This document shows, piece by piece, positions 7,148-13,678 of a stretch of DNA of 38,663 nucleotides. Within the stretch, counting starts at the first letter, position 1. Every line of letters starts with the position of its first letter. The DNA is from an uncultured Prevotellaceae bacterium (lineage in GTDB: Bacteria > Bacteroidota > Bacteroidia > Bacteroidales > Bacteroidaceae): positions 1-38,663 of the forward strand of contig OMXL01000035.1 in the NCBI GenBank assembly GCA_900314985.1. The letters are read 5' to 3'. The position numbers were made by a program, and so were the translations under genes. The notes below the pieces were generated by a model. That model had not been told where the DNA came from. It saw only the letters and a program-made list of their open reading frames with translations, and searched no databases.

Positions 7148-7459
7148 TTATTTAATCCTTGCAGTCAATCTTGAAGGATTCTGGCGTCTGTCCCAAATAT
7201 CGACTATCCAAATGGTAGTCTTGGTAACGTGATAGATAAAATAGTAGTTCTTATTGATTGAGATAGAACGATACATGCGCTTGCGGTCAGACAACAGCAT
7301 TTCTGGATGACCGACCTCAGGATGTTTCAGTAATGTAGCTCCACGTTCACGAACGCGTTCAATAAAAAGGCTGGCAGACCTTGTCCCTGCATACTCTGCA
7401 AAGACAGCCACAATCCTTAAGTATTCTTCGCGTGCCTGTTTAGTAAACTGTAGTTGCAT
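7148..7459 (-). CDS. ParE/RelE-family toxin
   Basis: This 103-residue protein has the compact fold signature of the ParE/RelE superfamily: an N-terminal MQLQFTKQAREEYLRIV helix, a central arginine-rich stretch (RSASLFIERVRERG), and a C-terminal IVDIWDRRQNP strand typical of ParE-like toxins. ParE toxins poison DNA gyrase and RelE toxins cut mRNA; the sequence favours the ParE side but does not settle it. It follows the antitoxin with a 20-bp overlap, the usual antitoxin-first order. It converges with the DUF262-HNH operon and sits immediately beside that cassette. Confidence 0.82.
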   Translation of the reverse strand: MQLQFTKQAREEYLRIVAVFAEYAGTRSASLFIERVRERGATLLKHPEVGHPEMLLSDRKRMYRSISINKNYYFIYHVTKTTIWIVDIWDRRQNPSRLTARIK

Positions 7460-7721
7460 ATCGGTTTACAATAGACTGAGCATCAAGCATTACCTGCTCC
7501 CAAGAGAAACCATGATTATTATCCATTTCCTCCTCTGCCTGGTCAATGCGGGCATTCATCTCTTCATTGTTGCTCGGACCGACAAGAGGCATTCCTGGCC
7601 AGCTATCAATATTGTAACCCATAGAAGATACATCATTACGTACAGCAGCGCCAACTGGTTCTGCAGCCATCTTGGTGCATTCCTCTTCATTCATATGAGA
7701 CTTCTTTTCTTCGTCCTTCAT
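7440..7721 (-). CDS. Antitoxin partner of the ParE-type toxin
   Basis: The 93-residue, acidic protein is the first gene of the pair and overlaps the toxin gene by 20 bp. Its second half (NEEMNARIDQAEEEMDNNH, then WEQVMLDAQSIV) has the amphipathic helices typical of toxin-binding antitoxin C-termini in Bacteroidetes. No clear DNA-binding domain is visible in the first half, so autoregulation is not assured. A TATCTTTG promoter box lies at 7744-7751 (minus), some 25 nt upstream. Two further methionines near the start leave a small doubt about the exact N-terminus. Confidence 0.72.
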   Translation of the reverse strand: MKDEEKKSHMNEEECTKMAAEPVGAAVRNDVSSMGYNIDSWPGMPLVGPSNNEEMNARIDQAEEEMDNNHGFSWEQVMLDAQSIVNRYATTVY

Positions 7722-7743
7722 AACTACAATGTTTCTTTGTCTG

Positions 7744-7751
7744 CAAAGATA
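7744..7751 (-). promoter_or_regulatory. -7 promoter box (TATCTTTG) of the toxin-antitoxin operon
   Basis: TATCTTTG on the minus strand, about 25 nt before the antitoxin ATG. Confidence 0.6.
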
Positions 7752-7814
7752 ATAATTAATTACAAGATGACAAAGATAACGACCGAAAAACTTGCATATC
7801 TCGCCAATTTTTTG

Positions 7815-7822
7815 TATCTTTG
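7815..7822 (+). promoter_or_regulatory. -7 promoter box (TATCTTTG) of the smalltalk / M15A cassette
   Basis: TATCTTTG on the plus strand with TTG about 21 nt upstream; transcription would start near 7828, about 43 nt before the first gene. Confidence 0.65.
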
Positions 7823-7870
7823 TACTTGAGAATTAACCCTAATTATTCACCATTAAAAACACACAACGCT

Positions 7871-7960
7871 ATGAACAAAACAGTAAAAATCATTCTGGAG
7901 ATTATTGCCGCCATTTGTGCTGGACTTTTGGGCGGTGCCGGAGCACAGACCCTGTTGTAA
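7871..7960 (+). CDS. Smalltalk-type small membrane peptide, 29 aa
   Basis: A 29-codon gene starts at the first ATG after the promoter and encodes MNKTVKIILEIIAAICAGLL followed by a glycine/alanine-rich tail. One hydrophobic segment spans residues about 6-22. It resembles the tiny smalltalk proteins of Bacteroidetes that sit between HU-like genes and cell-wall hydrolase genes. Its function is unknown to me; the position just ahead of a peptidoglycan hydrolase suggests a role in membrane passage or lysis control. Confidence 0.65.
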   Translation: MNKTVKIILEIIAAICAGLLGGAGAQTLL

Positions 7961-7968
7961 AAAATGCC

Positions 7969-8193
7969 ATGGAAAACACGCGATTTAAGATCTCTCAGTA
8001 CGCCTGTGCGGTGCTGCTCATCGTGAGCAGCATCGCCCTCGTAGCCTATCAGGTAGTGATGATTGACGATGTCAGCAATGGCCTGCTGGTCTATGTGGCA
8101 CAGGCCTTCCTGCTCGTCGCCAGCATCTTCGGCCTCGACTATTACATGAAACTAATAACAAAGAAAATCAATGGACCCCACAAGACTATCTAA
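7969..8193 (+). CDS. Small two-span membrane protein, holin-like by context
   Basis: The 74-residue product starts MENTRFKISQ at the ATG at 7969, 8 nt after the smalltalk stop. It has two hydrophobic spans, residues about 10-30 and 38-60, separated by an acidic turn (MIDDVSNG), and ends in a lysine-rich tail. Its gene overlaps the M15A peptidase start by 23 bp. Small two-span proteins encoded next to an endolysin are commonly holins, so a lysis role is inferred from size, topology and order only. No sequence family is recognised. Confidence 0.6.
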   Translation: MENTRFKISQYACAVLLIVSSIALVAYQVVMIDDVSNGLLVYVAQAFLLVASIFGLDYYMKLITKKINGPHKTI

Positions 8194-8575
8194 TCATTTC
8201 TCGTTGTCAGAGTTCTGCCAACTGAGCAAGTATCCCGACAACATACCCACGATGCAGGCCGTCGCCAACATGGCCTACGGCTGCCACCTGCTGCTGGAGC
8301 CTGCCCGTCGCGAGGTGGGCCCCATCATCGTCAACTCAGGCTTCCGTAACTCCCAAGTGAACCGTCAGGTTGGTGGTGTCTCAGGCTCCCAGCACCTCCT
8401 CGGTCAGGCTGCCGACATTCGCCCCAAGGATCCCGCCCAGTTCCAGCGCCTCGTCGCCTTCCTCAAAACTTGTGAATATACCGACCAGCTCCTCACCGGC
8501 AACGGCTGGCTCCACATCTCTTGGAATCCCTTCGCTACTCCAAGACACTATGTAAGGGTAGGGTACTATAAATAA
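8171..8575 (+). CDS. Peptidase M15A family peptidoglycan hydrolase
   Basis: This 134-residue protein has the M15A carboxypeptidase signature: VNSGFRNSQVNRQVGG (54-69), then SQHLLGQAADIRP with zinc ligands H75 and D82, and the third ligand H115 in WLHISW. Such enzymes cut D-Ala peptide bonds in peptidoglycan; phages use them as endolysins. No signal peptide is present, in keeping with export through a holin or use in lysis. It overlaps the small membrane protein gene by 23 bp. A 53-bp stretch (8427-8480) recurs at 10007-10060, showing that a second copy once existed nearby. Confidence 0.85.
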   Translation: MDPTRLSNHFSLSEFCQLSKYPDNIPTMQAVANMAYGCHLLLEPARREVGPIIVNSGFRNSQVNRQVGGVSGSQHLLGQAADIRPKDPAQFQRLVAFLKTCEYTDQLLTGNGWLHISWNPFATPRHYVRVGYYK

Positions 8576-8578
8576 AGA

Positions 8579-8686
8579 GTGCACACGGGGACAGTCCCCC
8601 TGTGCACACGTTTCTACCCCCCGGGCAGAAGTATGAACCAGATTCAGGGCAAGGTTTAATCCCCTGGGGATGGCTTGCCCGAAATC
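8579..8686. repeat. Two adjacent REP-like palindromes after the M15A gene
   Basis: The first is GTGCACACGGGGAC (8579-8592) facing GTCCCCCTGTGCAC (8594-8607). The second has arms 8641-8653 and 8674-8686 (GGGCAAG/CTTGCCC core) with CCCCTGGGG inside. They may terminate transcription from both sides. GTGCACACGGGGAC recurs at 9989-10002. Confidence 0.65.
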
Positions 8687-8748
8687 TCAGGCATAAAAAA
8701 CGAGTCCGGAATGGCTCTATCTGATTCTTGGTTGATGATTACAGATTG

Positions 8749-9837
8749 CTATTGTTCGCCTTTCTTCAACCTCTTGATGGCCTGCAACTGTTCGGGCGAG
8801 AAGTCTGGAATGTTGTGGTCGCGCTCGTACTTCTGGAGTTCGGCAAGTGTCATGTCACAGGCATGCCCCTCATTCAGTTCCTTACAGCGAGCCTTGTACT
8901 CGGCTTCATCCATATAACTGTGGCCAGTAGTGTAAATGTAGTAGATTCTTATTTCACGGCCCTTGTCAATGTCCCGCTCCCATTGGTTCATGGTCATCAC
9001 ATGACGGGTGATGTCGGGGGTATCATCTCCGTCATCCAACTGATAGATAGAGACGTATTTGTATTGATAGTTATCTTCCTGGTTTTTCTTCAGCCGTTTC
9101 TCCCTGCCGTGCACCTCGTCTGCGTACATCTGCACTCGTGACGCATCAATCGTCGTTCGACTCAGATTGCCTGAGTGAATGACCTGTCCTACCACCTCAT
9201 TCGTGGGAATCTCAACACACCAGCGGTCGGGGCCGGCACTCACCATTGTGAAGCGATACTCTTCCTGTGCCCTGTCGAGCTTATGCCATTTCTCAAATGG
9301 TTGGTGAAAGGTATTCTTTATCGAATTTTCAACTTGATTCTCCATACTTGAGCCATGCCAACGTGGGGCCTTGTTGGCAAAGGCGCCACGGGATGAGACG
9401 AAGCGTATCTTGGCCTTATAGTTGTTCTTGACCTCATAGGCCACTGGCACGATGCCTCCCCCGTAGGCCCGGAGCGAGTCGCCGATGTATAAAAAGGCGC
9501 GGTAGTAGTATTCCGTGTAGAGATAGGGCTTGGGCTTGACGACGACCTCTGCCAGTCCGTAATCCACATCCTCCATCGTGACACGTCCGTCGGTCAGCGA
9601 TGCAACGCTGACAAGTTGAGTCTTATAGGCCACGTGTGTCAGGACCACCTTCGTAGCTCCCTTCACATCTGTCAATGTGCCACTGATGTCTGTGGTACCT
9701 ATAAGCACGCCATCTTCGGTTAATACGCTCACCAACGGAATAGCATTACCATCCGCGTCCACTACCTGTATCTTCTGAGCTTGTGCGCTGATGGATACCA
9801 TAATGGCAACAAAGACCATTTGTATTACTCTTTTCAT
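8749..9837 (-). CDS. Secreted CarboxypepD-reg-like domain protein
   Basis: The 362-residue product begins with a signal peptide (MKRVIQMVFVAIMVSISAQA). An N-terminal beta-sandwich resembling CarboxypepD_reg-like domains spans residues 22-95 (VVDADGNAIPLVSV, then VAYKTQLVSV). The rest is a long beta-rich domain of unknown function, with a lysine-rich end. Related proteins are common cell-envelope proteins in Bacteroidetes, and the protein encoded at 28026-29240 has a similar layout. A TACATTTG promoter box lies at 9911-9918 (minus). It stands alone, between the M15A cassette and the M15A fragment. The precise role is unknown. Confidence 0.7.
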   Translation of the reverse strand: MKRVIQMVFVAIMVSISAQAQKIQVVDADGNAIPLVSVLTEDGVLIGTTDISGTLTDVKGATKVVLTHVAYKTQLVSVASLTDGRVTMEDVDYGLAEVVVKPKPYLYTEYYYRAFLYIGDSLRAYGGGIVPVAYEVKNNYKAKIRFVSSRGAFANKAPRWHGSSMENQVENSIKNTFHQPFEKWHKLDRAQEEYRFTMVSAGPDRWCVEIPTNEVVGQVIHSGNLSRTTIDASRVQMYADEVHGREKRLKKNQEDNYQYKYVSIYQLDDGDDTPDITRHVMTMNQWERDIDKGREIRIYYIYTTGHSYMDEAEYKARCKELNEGHACDMTLAELQKYERDHNIPDFSPEQLQAIKRLKKGEQ

Positions 9838-9910
9838 ACTGATATATTTTCTTGTTTGTTAGATGATGTAATTATGTTGTTGTCGAGGGGGTTAGCGAGC
9901 ACTACCGCTG

Positions 9911-9918
9911 CAAATGTA
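9911..9918 (-). promoter_or_regulatory. -7 promoter box (TACATTTG)
   Basis: TACATTTG on the minus strand fits TAnnTTTG, about 75 nt before the ATG at 9837. Confidence 0.5.
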
Positions 9919-9988
9919 GCAAGAAATCTCTAAAGTTCCAAACTTTTGCCGAATTATTTGTGAAATGGGCTTTTGATAAAGAAAACAA

Positions 9989-10060
9989 GTGCACACGGGG
10001 ACTTCAGGATCCCGCCCAATTCCAGCGCCTCGTCAACTACCTCAAGACTTGTGAAAATAG
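9989..10060 (+). pseudogene. Fragment of a second M15A peptidase gene
   Basis: Bases 10007-10060 match 8427-8480 of the M15A gene with only a few changes, covering the region that encodes DPAQFQRLVAFLKTCE. They are preceded by GTGCACACGGGGAC (9989-10002), the palindrome arm found after the intact gene. The fragment ends exactly at the GH43 stop codon (10061), so the recombination point lies there. It has no start and cannot be functional. Confidence 0.8.
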
Positions 10061-11716
10061 TTATTTGGTGATGCGGATCCAGTCGGCGTCGAGCCAGCCG
10101 CGGTCGCTCTTGGCGTTGGTGTCTACAGAGACGTAGCCGAACTTGGCACCAATCCACTTGCCCTCGCGCATTTTAAAGGCGTCGCTACACGATTTGTAGG
10201 TGCGCCCGTCGAGACTCCATAGGAACTTGACCTGCGAGTCCTTGACCTTTATCATGAGATAGATGTCTTCGTGGATGCCGGGCTTGTAGTCGGTCTTATC
10301 CTCTGCGGTGGGCTTCAGGGTGGTGATGAGCTCTTCTTCCTGCGGAGTGCCCTTGTCGGCTTGGTGGCAGGTGAGCTTGAGCAGTTGGAACTCCTGGCCG
10401 ACACGCTTGACGACTAGTGCCTGGTAGTCAAGACCCATCATAATGAGGCCACCTAGCTGACCGTCTGCCTTCGACGTAAAACGTAGCTTGGTGGTCACGG
10501 TGAACTCGTCGGCAGGGGTCTTCTGTAGCAGCATGTTGGGCACGAGCCACAGGTTATTGGCATCCTCTGGTAGCTTGTAGTTGTAGATGCGGAAGGTGCC
10601 AAAGGCGGTGGGTACACCGAACTTCTCGTCGTAGTTAGCCTGCCACTGCCACTGCTTGCCCATAACGGGGCTGTTGAACTCGTCGCTCTCCGCGGGATTG
10701 GCTGTTGGCAATTGACCATTAGCTTTTGGCTTTCTGTAAGTGGTTACAGGTTCGCCTTTTTTGCCCATGATAGGCCAGCCTGTGGACCAGTCGACGGGAT
10801 TCAGATGGACTACGCGACCGTAGGCCTCCTTGTCCTGGAAGTGTAGGAACCAGTCTTCGCCATATTTAGTATGAACCCAGCCACCTTGGTGGGGACCGTT
10901 GATGTGGGTCTTGCCCTGCTGTAGCACGACTTTATGCTCATAGGGACCGTAGGGCGACTTGGAGCGCATGGCCAACTGGAAACCGGTAGGCACACCGCCT
11001 GCAGGACACATTATCCAGTACCAGCCGTCGCGCTTGTAGAACTTAGGACCCTCGCAGGTGCGATTCTCGGTGCCATTGCCGTCGAAGACGATGACGGGTT
11101 GACCGATGGCGCGGGTACCGTCGGCACTCAGTTCGCGAACGGTCAGCACAGAGGCAAATTTGGCGCGCGAATTGGCCCAGCCGTTGACCAGATAACAGCG
11201 ACCGTCCTCGTCCCATAGTGGTGTGGTGTCGATATATCCCTTGCCTTCAATGACCAGCAGCGGGTCAGTCCATTCTCCTGCAGGATCACCATTGAGGGTC
11301 TTCACCATGAAGACGCCATAGTCGGGGTCACCCCAATAGATATAGTACTGGCCGTCGTGATAACGGATAGAGGGTGCCCAGACGCCATTGCCGTGCTGTA
11401 CGGTGTTGTAGTGCTCGATGAGCTCACGATGGCCAGCATAGAGCTTGTCCTTGATGGCGTAGCCCACGATTTGCCAGTTGACGAGGTCGCGCGAGTGGAG
11501 AATGGGCAGACCGGGGATGCACTGGAACGACGAGGCCGTCAGGTAGTAGTCTTCGCCACTGGGACCCACGCAGACGTCGGGGTCAGAGTAGTCAGCATTG
11601 ATGACGGGATTGGTGTAGGTGCCATCGCCTTTGTCAGGACACCATACTTCTGATTTGTACTGGGCTGATGCCAATAAGGGCTGGCATAGCAGCATTGTTA
11701 GTAGTAGTTTGTTCAT
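10061..11716 (-). CDS. GH43-family glycoside hydrolase (xylosidase/arabinosidase type)
   Basis: The 551-residue protein has a signal peptide (MNKLLLTMLLCQPLLASA) and a five-bladed propeller of family GH43. The likely base is D45 in YSDPDV, the pKa-modulating aspartate D163 in YIDTTPLW, and the general acid E222 in CEGPKFY. Residues from about 345 form a beta-sandwich C-terminal domain of the kind found in beta-xylosidases. It should act on arabinoxylan-type side chains or xylo-oligosaccharides in the periplasm or at the outer membrane. Its ATG lies 3 nt after the stop of the LuxR-type regulator gene, so the two are co-transcribed. There is no SusC/SusD pair nearby, so this is not a standard polysaccharide utilisation locus. 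Confidence 0.9.
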   Translation of the reverse strand: MNKLLLTMLLCQPLLASAQYKSEVWCPDKGDGTYTNPVINADYSDPDVCVGPSGEDYYLTASSFQCIPGLPILHSRDLVNWQIVGYAIKDKLYAGHRELIEHYNTVQHGNGVWAPSIRYHDGQYYIYWGDPDYGVFMVKTLNGDPAGEWTDPLLVIEGKGYIDTTPLWDEDGRCYLVNGWANSRAKFASVLTVRELSADGTRAIGQPVIVFDGNGTENRTCEGPKFYKRDGWYWIMCPAGGVPTGFQLAMRSKSPYGPYEHKVVLQQGKTHINGPHQGGWVHTKYGEDWFLHFQDKEAYGRVVHLNPVDWSTGWPIMGKKGEPVTTYRKPKANGQLPTANPAESDEFNSPVMGKQWQWQANYDEKFGVPTAFGTFRIYNYKLPEDANNLWLVPNMLLQKTPADEFTVTTKLRFTSKADGQLGGLIMMGLDYQALVVKRVGQEFQLLKLTCHQADKGTPQEEELITTLKPTAEDKTDYKPGIHEDIYLMIKVKDSQVKFLWSLDGRTYKSCSDAFKMREGKWIGAKFGYVSVDTNAKSDRGWLDADWIRITK

Positions 11717-11719
11717 TAT

Positions 11720-12334
11720 TTAGTATTTGACTTTGTCAATGTCAACGTAGCCATGGGTGACCGCATAGATGGTCAGGGCAGAGACGCTCTTCAGGCCCAG
11801 CTTCTCCATGATGTTCTTGCGGTGGGTGATGACGGTGGACAGTCCGATGTGGAGCTGGTCGGCTACCTCTTTATTAATATAGCCCTGCACGATGAGCGAC
11901 ATGACCTCTACCTCGCGACGCGACAGCAATGGGCGCTGCTGCTCTTCAGCCATGGATGGTGGCAGGTTGCGACCGCCACGGTGGGCGTGCTGCTCCAGCT
12001 GGAGTAGGGCGTGGAGCAACTGCTGCTCGGGCTGGTTGATGTAGAGGCAGTGGAAGTCGGCGAGCTGGGTGGTCTCCTGCTGCGTGGTGGTGAGCACGAT
12101 GGTCTTGCGGCGACGCTCCAGGAAGAAGGTGCGCTCGCTCATGACGATCTCTATGGAGACGAAATAGTGGAAGTACTGGTCGGGATGGTTGGCCGTGAGT
12201 TCGGCGAAGGAGCCCAGCGTGTCTACCCCTATCATCGGCATCACGCTCTGCAATAGCTGTCTGAGTCCTATCAGCGCCAGCGTATTGCTACCTACGACAG
12301 CTACCTTCGGCTGTCCCATCATCTGCATTTCCAT
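11720..12334 (-). CDS. LuxR-type transcription regulator with degenerate receiver-like N-terminus
   Basis: The roughly 200-residue protein ends in a clear LuxR/GerE helix-turn-helix (about residues 138-200; LSRREVEVMSLIVQGYINKE, then GLSTVITHRKNIMEKLGL). The N-terminal half starts like a receiver domain (KVAVVGSNTLALIGLRQLLQ), but I cannot find the phosphorylated aspartate in the expected place, so it is probably phosphorylation-independent. The start is uncertain: an upstream TTG at 12340 is possible, but several ATGs follow (12334, 12328, 12322, 12319) and the promoter box at 12345-12352 leaves almost no leader. It is transcribed with the GH43 gene, which it may control. Confidence 0.82.
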   Translation of the reverse strand: MEMQMMGQPKVAVVGSNTLALIGLRQLLQSVMPMIGVDTLGSFAELTANHPDQYFHYFVSIEIVMSERTFFLERRRKTIVLTTTQQETTQLADFHCLYINQPEQQLLHALLQLEQHAHRGGRNLPPSMAEEQQRPLLSRREVEVMSLIVQGYINKEVADQLHIGLSTVITHRKNIMEKLGLKSVSALTIYAVTHGYVDIDKVKY

Positions 12335-12344
12335 TTTCAAGGTG

Positions 12345-12352
12345 CAAAGGTA
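12345..12352 (-). promoter_or_regulatory. -7 promoter box (TACCTTTG) of the LuxR/GH43 operon
   Basis: TACCTTTG on the minus strand, 10-25 nt before the candidate start codons, so the transcript is nearly leaderless. Confidence 0.6.
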
Positions 12353-12364
12353 CGCATTTTTCTT

Positions 12365-12410
12365 GAAATAAATACAAAGAGACCATCACATTTTGCGGTG
12401 TGGTGGTCTC
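12365..12410 (-). terminator. Terminator after the STAS gene
   Basis: GAGACCATCACA (12379-12390) pairs with TGTGGTGGTCTC (12399-12410) with one mismatch. On the minus strand it is followed by TTTGTATTTATTT. It separates the STAS/ABC operon from the LuxR/GH43 operon. Confidence 0.7.
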
Positions 12411-12442
12411 ATTTCGTTTCGTGTACGCTACTGAACAGGTCC

Positions 12443-12745
12443 TTAGCGGATGTCGAAAAGGTTGAAGAAGCCCGTCATCATGAACACCTTTCGAATGTCT
12501 TCGTTGATGTTCTCGATGCAGATGCTTCCGCCCTTGGCAGACGCTTCCTTACGGATGGTGAGGAAGAGGCGCAGACCAGAAGAACTGATGTACTCCAGGT
12601 CCTTGCAGTCAAGGGTGATGGCCTTGTCGGCATTCTCCAGCAACGGTATAATCTCCTGCTGGGCCTTGACGGCAGCGGGGGTGTCTAAACGGCCACTGAC
12701 GGTGGCGTACATGCCTTGCGGTTGTTGTTGAATGTCAAATATCAT
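12443..12745 (-). CDS. STAS-domain anti-sigma factor antagonist
   Basis: The 100-residue product is a single STAS domain like SpoIIAA/RsbV. The phosphorylation loop is seen at residues 53-58 (ISSSGL), where S55 sits at the usual phosphoserine position. Such proteins bind an anti-sigma or switch ATPase when unphosphorylated. The matching RsbW-like ATPase is encoded four genes upstream in the same direction (16679-17110). Only 17 nt separate this gene from the lipoprotein gene, so they form one operon. The target here is not necessarily a sigma factor; it may be the transporter or an effector elsewhere. Confidence 0.85.
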   Translation of the reverse strand: MIFDIQQQPQGMYATVSGRLDTPAAVKAQQEIIPLLENADKAITLDCKDLEYISSSGLRLFLTIRKEASAKGGSICIENINEDIRKVFMMTGFFNLFDIR

Positions 12746-12762
12746 GATTGTATTTTTTTGAA

Positions 12763-13560
12763 TTACTTCACGAGAGCCTTGCGGGCAGCCTCAATCTCAG
12801 CCTTCATCTCCTGCATCTGAGCCTTCAGCTCGGCAACAGAAGTGGCGTTGAGGTGCTCCAGAGGAGCCATGGCGGCAGCTACAGGCTGGATCTCAGGATC
12901 GTACTGAGACAGACGGTTGGTAGCGTCGAGGATGAGGATGATACGGAAGGTTACGTTGGCGGCATTGTCGTCGGTGAAGCTGCTCAGGAACTTGTCCTGG
13001 TTCTGGTTGACGATGTAGAGCTGCTCAACGAGTGCAGCAGCGGCAATCTGCCAGAAGTAGTTGATGCGACCGTTCTGGTTCATAGCCTCATAGAGAGCTG
13101 CAGAGGTCTCGAAGATGCTTCCAGCGTCCTCGATAGCCTTGAAAGAAGGATCGTCGATGTCGGCAGCCAGCTTGGTGATGGCCTTGTCGTAGTCCTCAAC
13201 GGGCATCTCATAGAGAGCTGCGATGCGCTTGTCAACGTTCAGGGCGCTGAGTACGCGATACTTCTCGGCGAGGGTAGTAGCCTCGTCAGCAACGTCGGCG
13301 TTGAGCAGATAGGTTGGCTTCACCTGCTTCTCTTCCTTGGTGAGGGCGATGCCGTCCTTGGTCTCCTTGACGAAGCCAGGCTGCTCCATCTTGCTGAACT
13401 CAGAGGCAATGCTGTCGAAGTGCATCTTGATGCTTGCCTCGATCTGCTGCTGTTCGAAACTCTTCAGAGTGTCGGCCTCTGCTTCGTTGTTAGCACTCTT
13501 GTTACCTCCGCATGCTGCGAAGACGATGGCTGCAAGAGCCAGGATAGTTAACTTTTTCAT
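12763..13560 (-). CDS. Lipoprotein, 265 aa
   Basis: The product begins with a lipoprotein signal peptide ending FAAC, giving an acylated cysteine at residue 17, followed by GGNKSANNEAEAD. The mature part is mostly helical, with a predicted coiled-coil-like end (LKAQMQEMKAEIEAARKAL, about residues 243-261). It is probably anchored in the membrane facing the periplasm. I recognise no family. It lies between the ABC transporter and STAS genes in the same direction, which suggests it works with that transporter or reports on the envelope. Confidence 0.78.
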   Translation of the reverse strand: MKKLTILALAAIVFAACGGNKSANNEAEADTLKSFEQQQIEASIKMHFDSIASEFSKMEQPGFVKETKDGIALTKEEKQVKPTYLLNADVADEATTLAEKYRVLSALNVDKRIAALYEMPVEDYDKAITKLAADIDDPSFKAIEDAGSIFETSAALYEAMNQNGRINYFWQIAAAALVEQLYIVNQNQDKFLSSFTDDNAANVTFRIILILDATNRLSQYDPEIQPVAAAMAPLEHLNATSVAELKAQMQEMKAEIEAARKALVK

Positions 13561-13611
13561 CTTTCTTGTTTTTAATTTTAAGTTATTACTAATGTTTATC
13601 GTTTTATTTTC

Positions 13612-13678
13612 TCACTATTCACTATTCACTATTCACTATTCACTATTCGTTATTCACTATTCACTATTCTCTATTCAC
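13612..13678. repeat. 7-bp tandem repeat (ACTATTC), about nine copies
   Basis: ACTATTC is repeated about nine times with small changes in the gap between the ABC transporter and lipoprotein genes, touching the end of the transporter gene. No spacer structure is present. A shorter relative lies at 20491-20521. Confidence 0.9.

Noticed and set aside
13612-13678. CRISPR-like array
   Set aside because: The 7-bp units are directly joined without spacers, and no cas gene is present.
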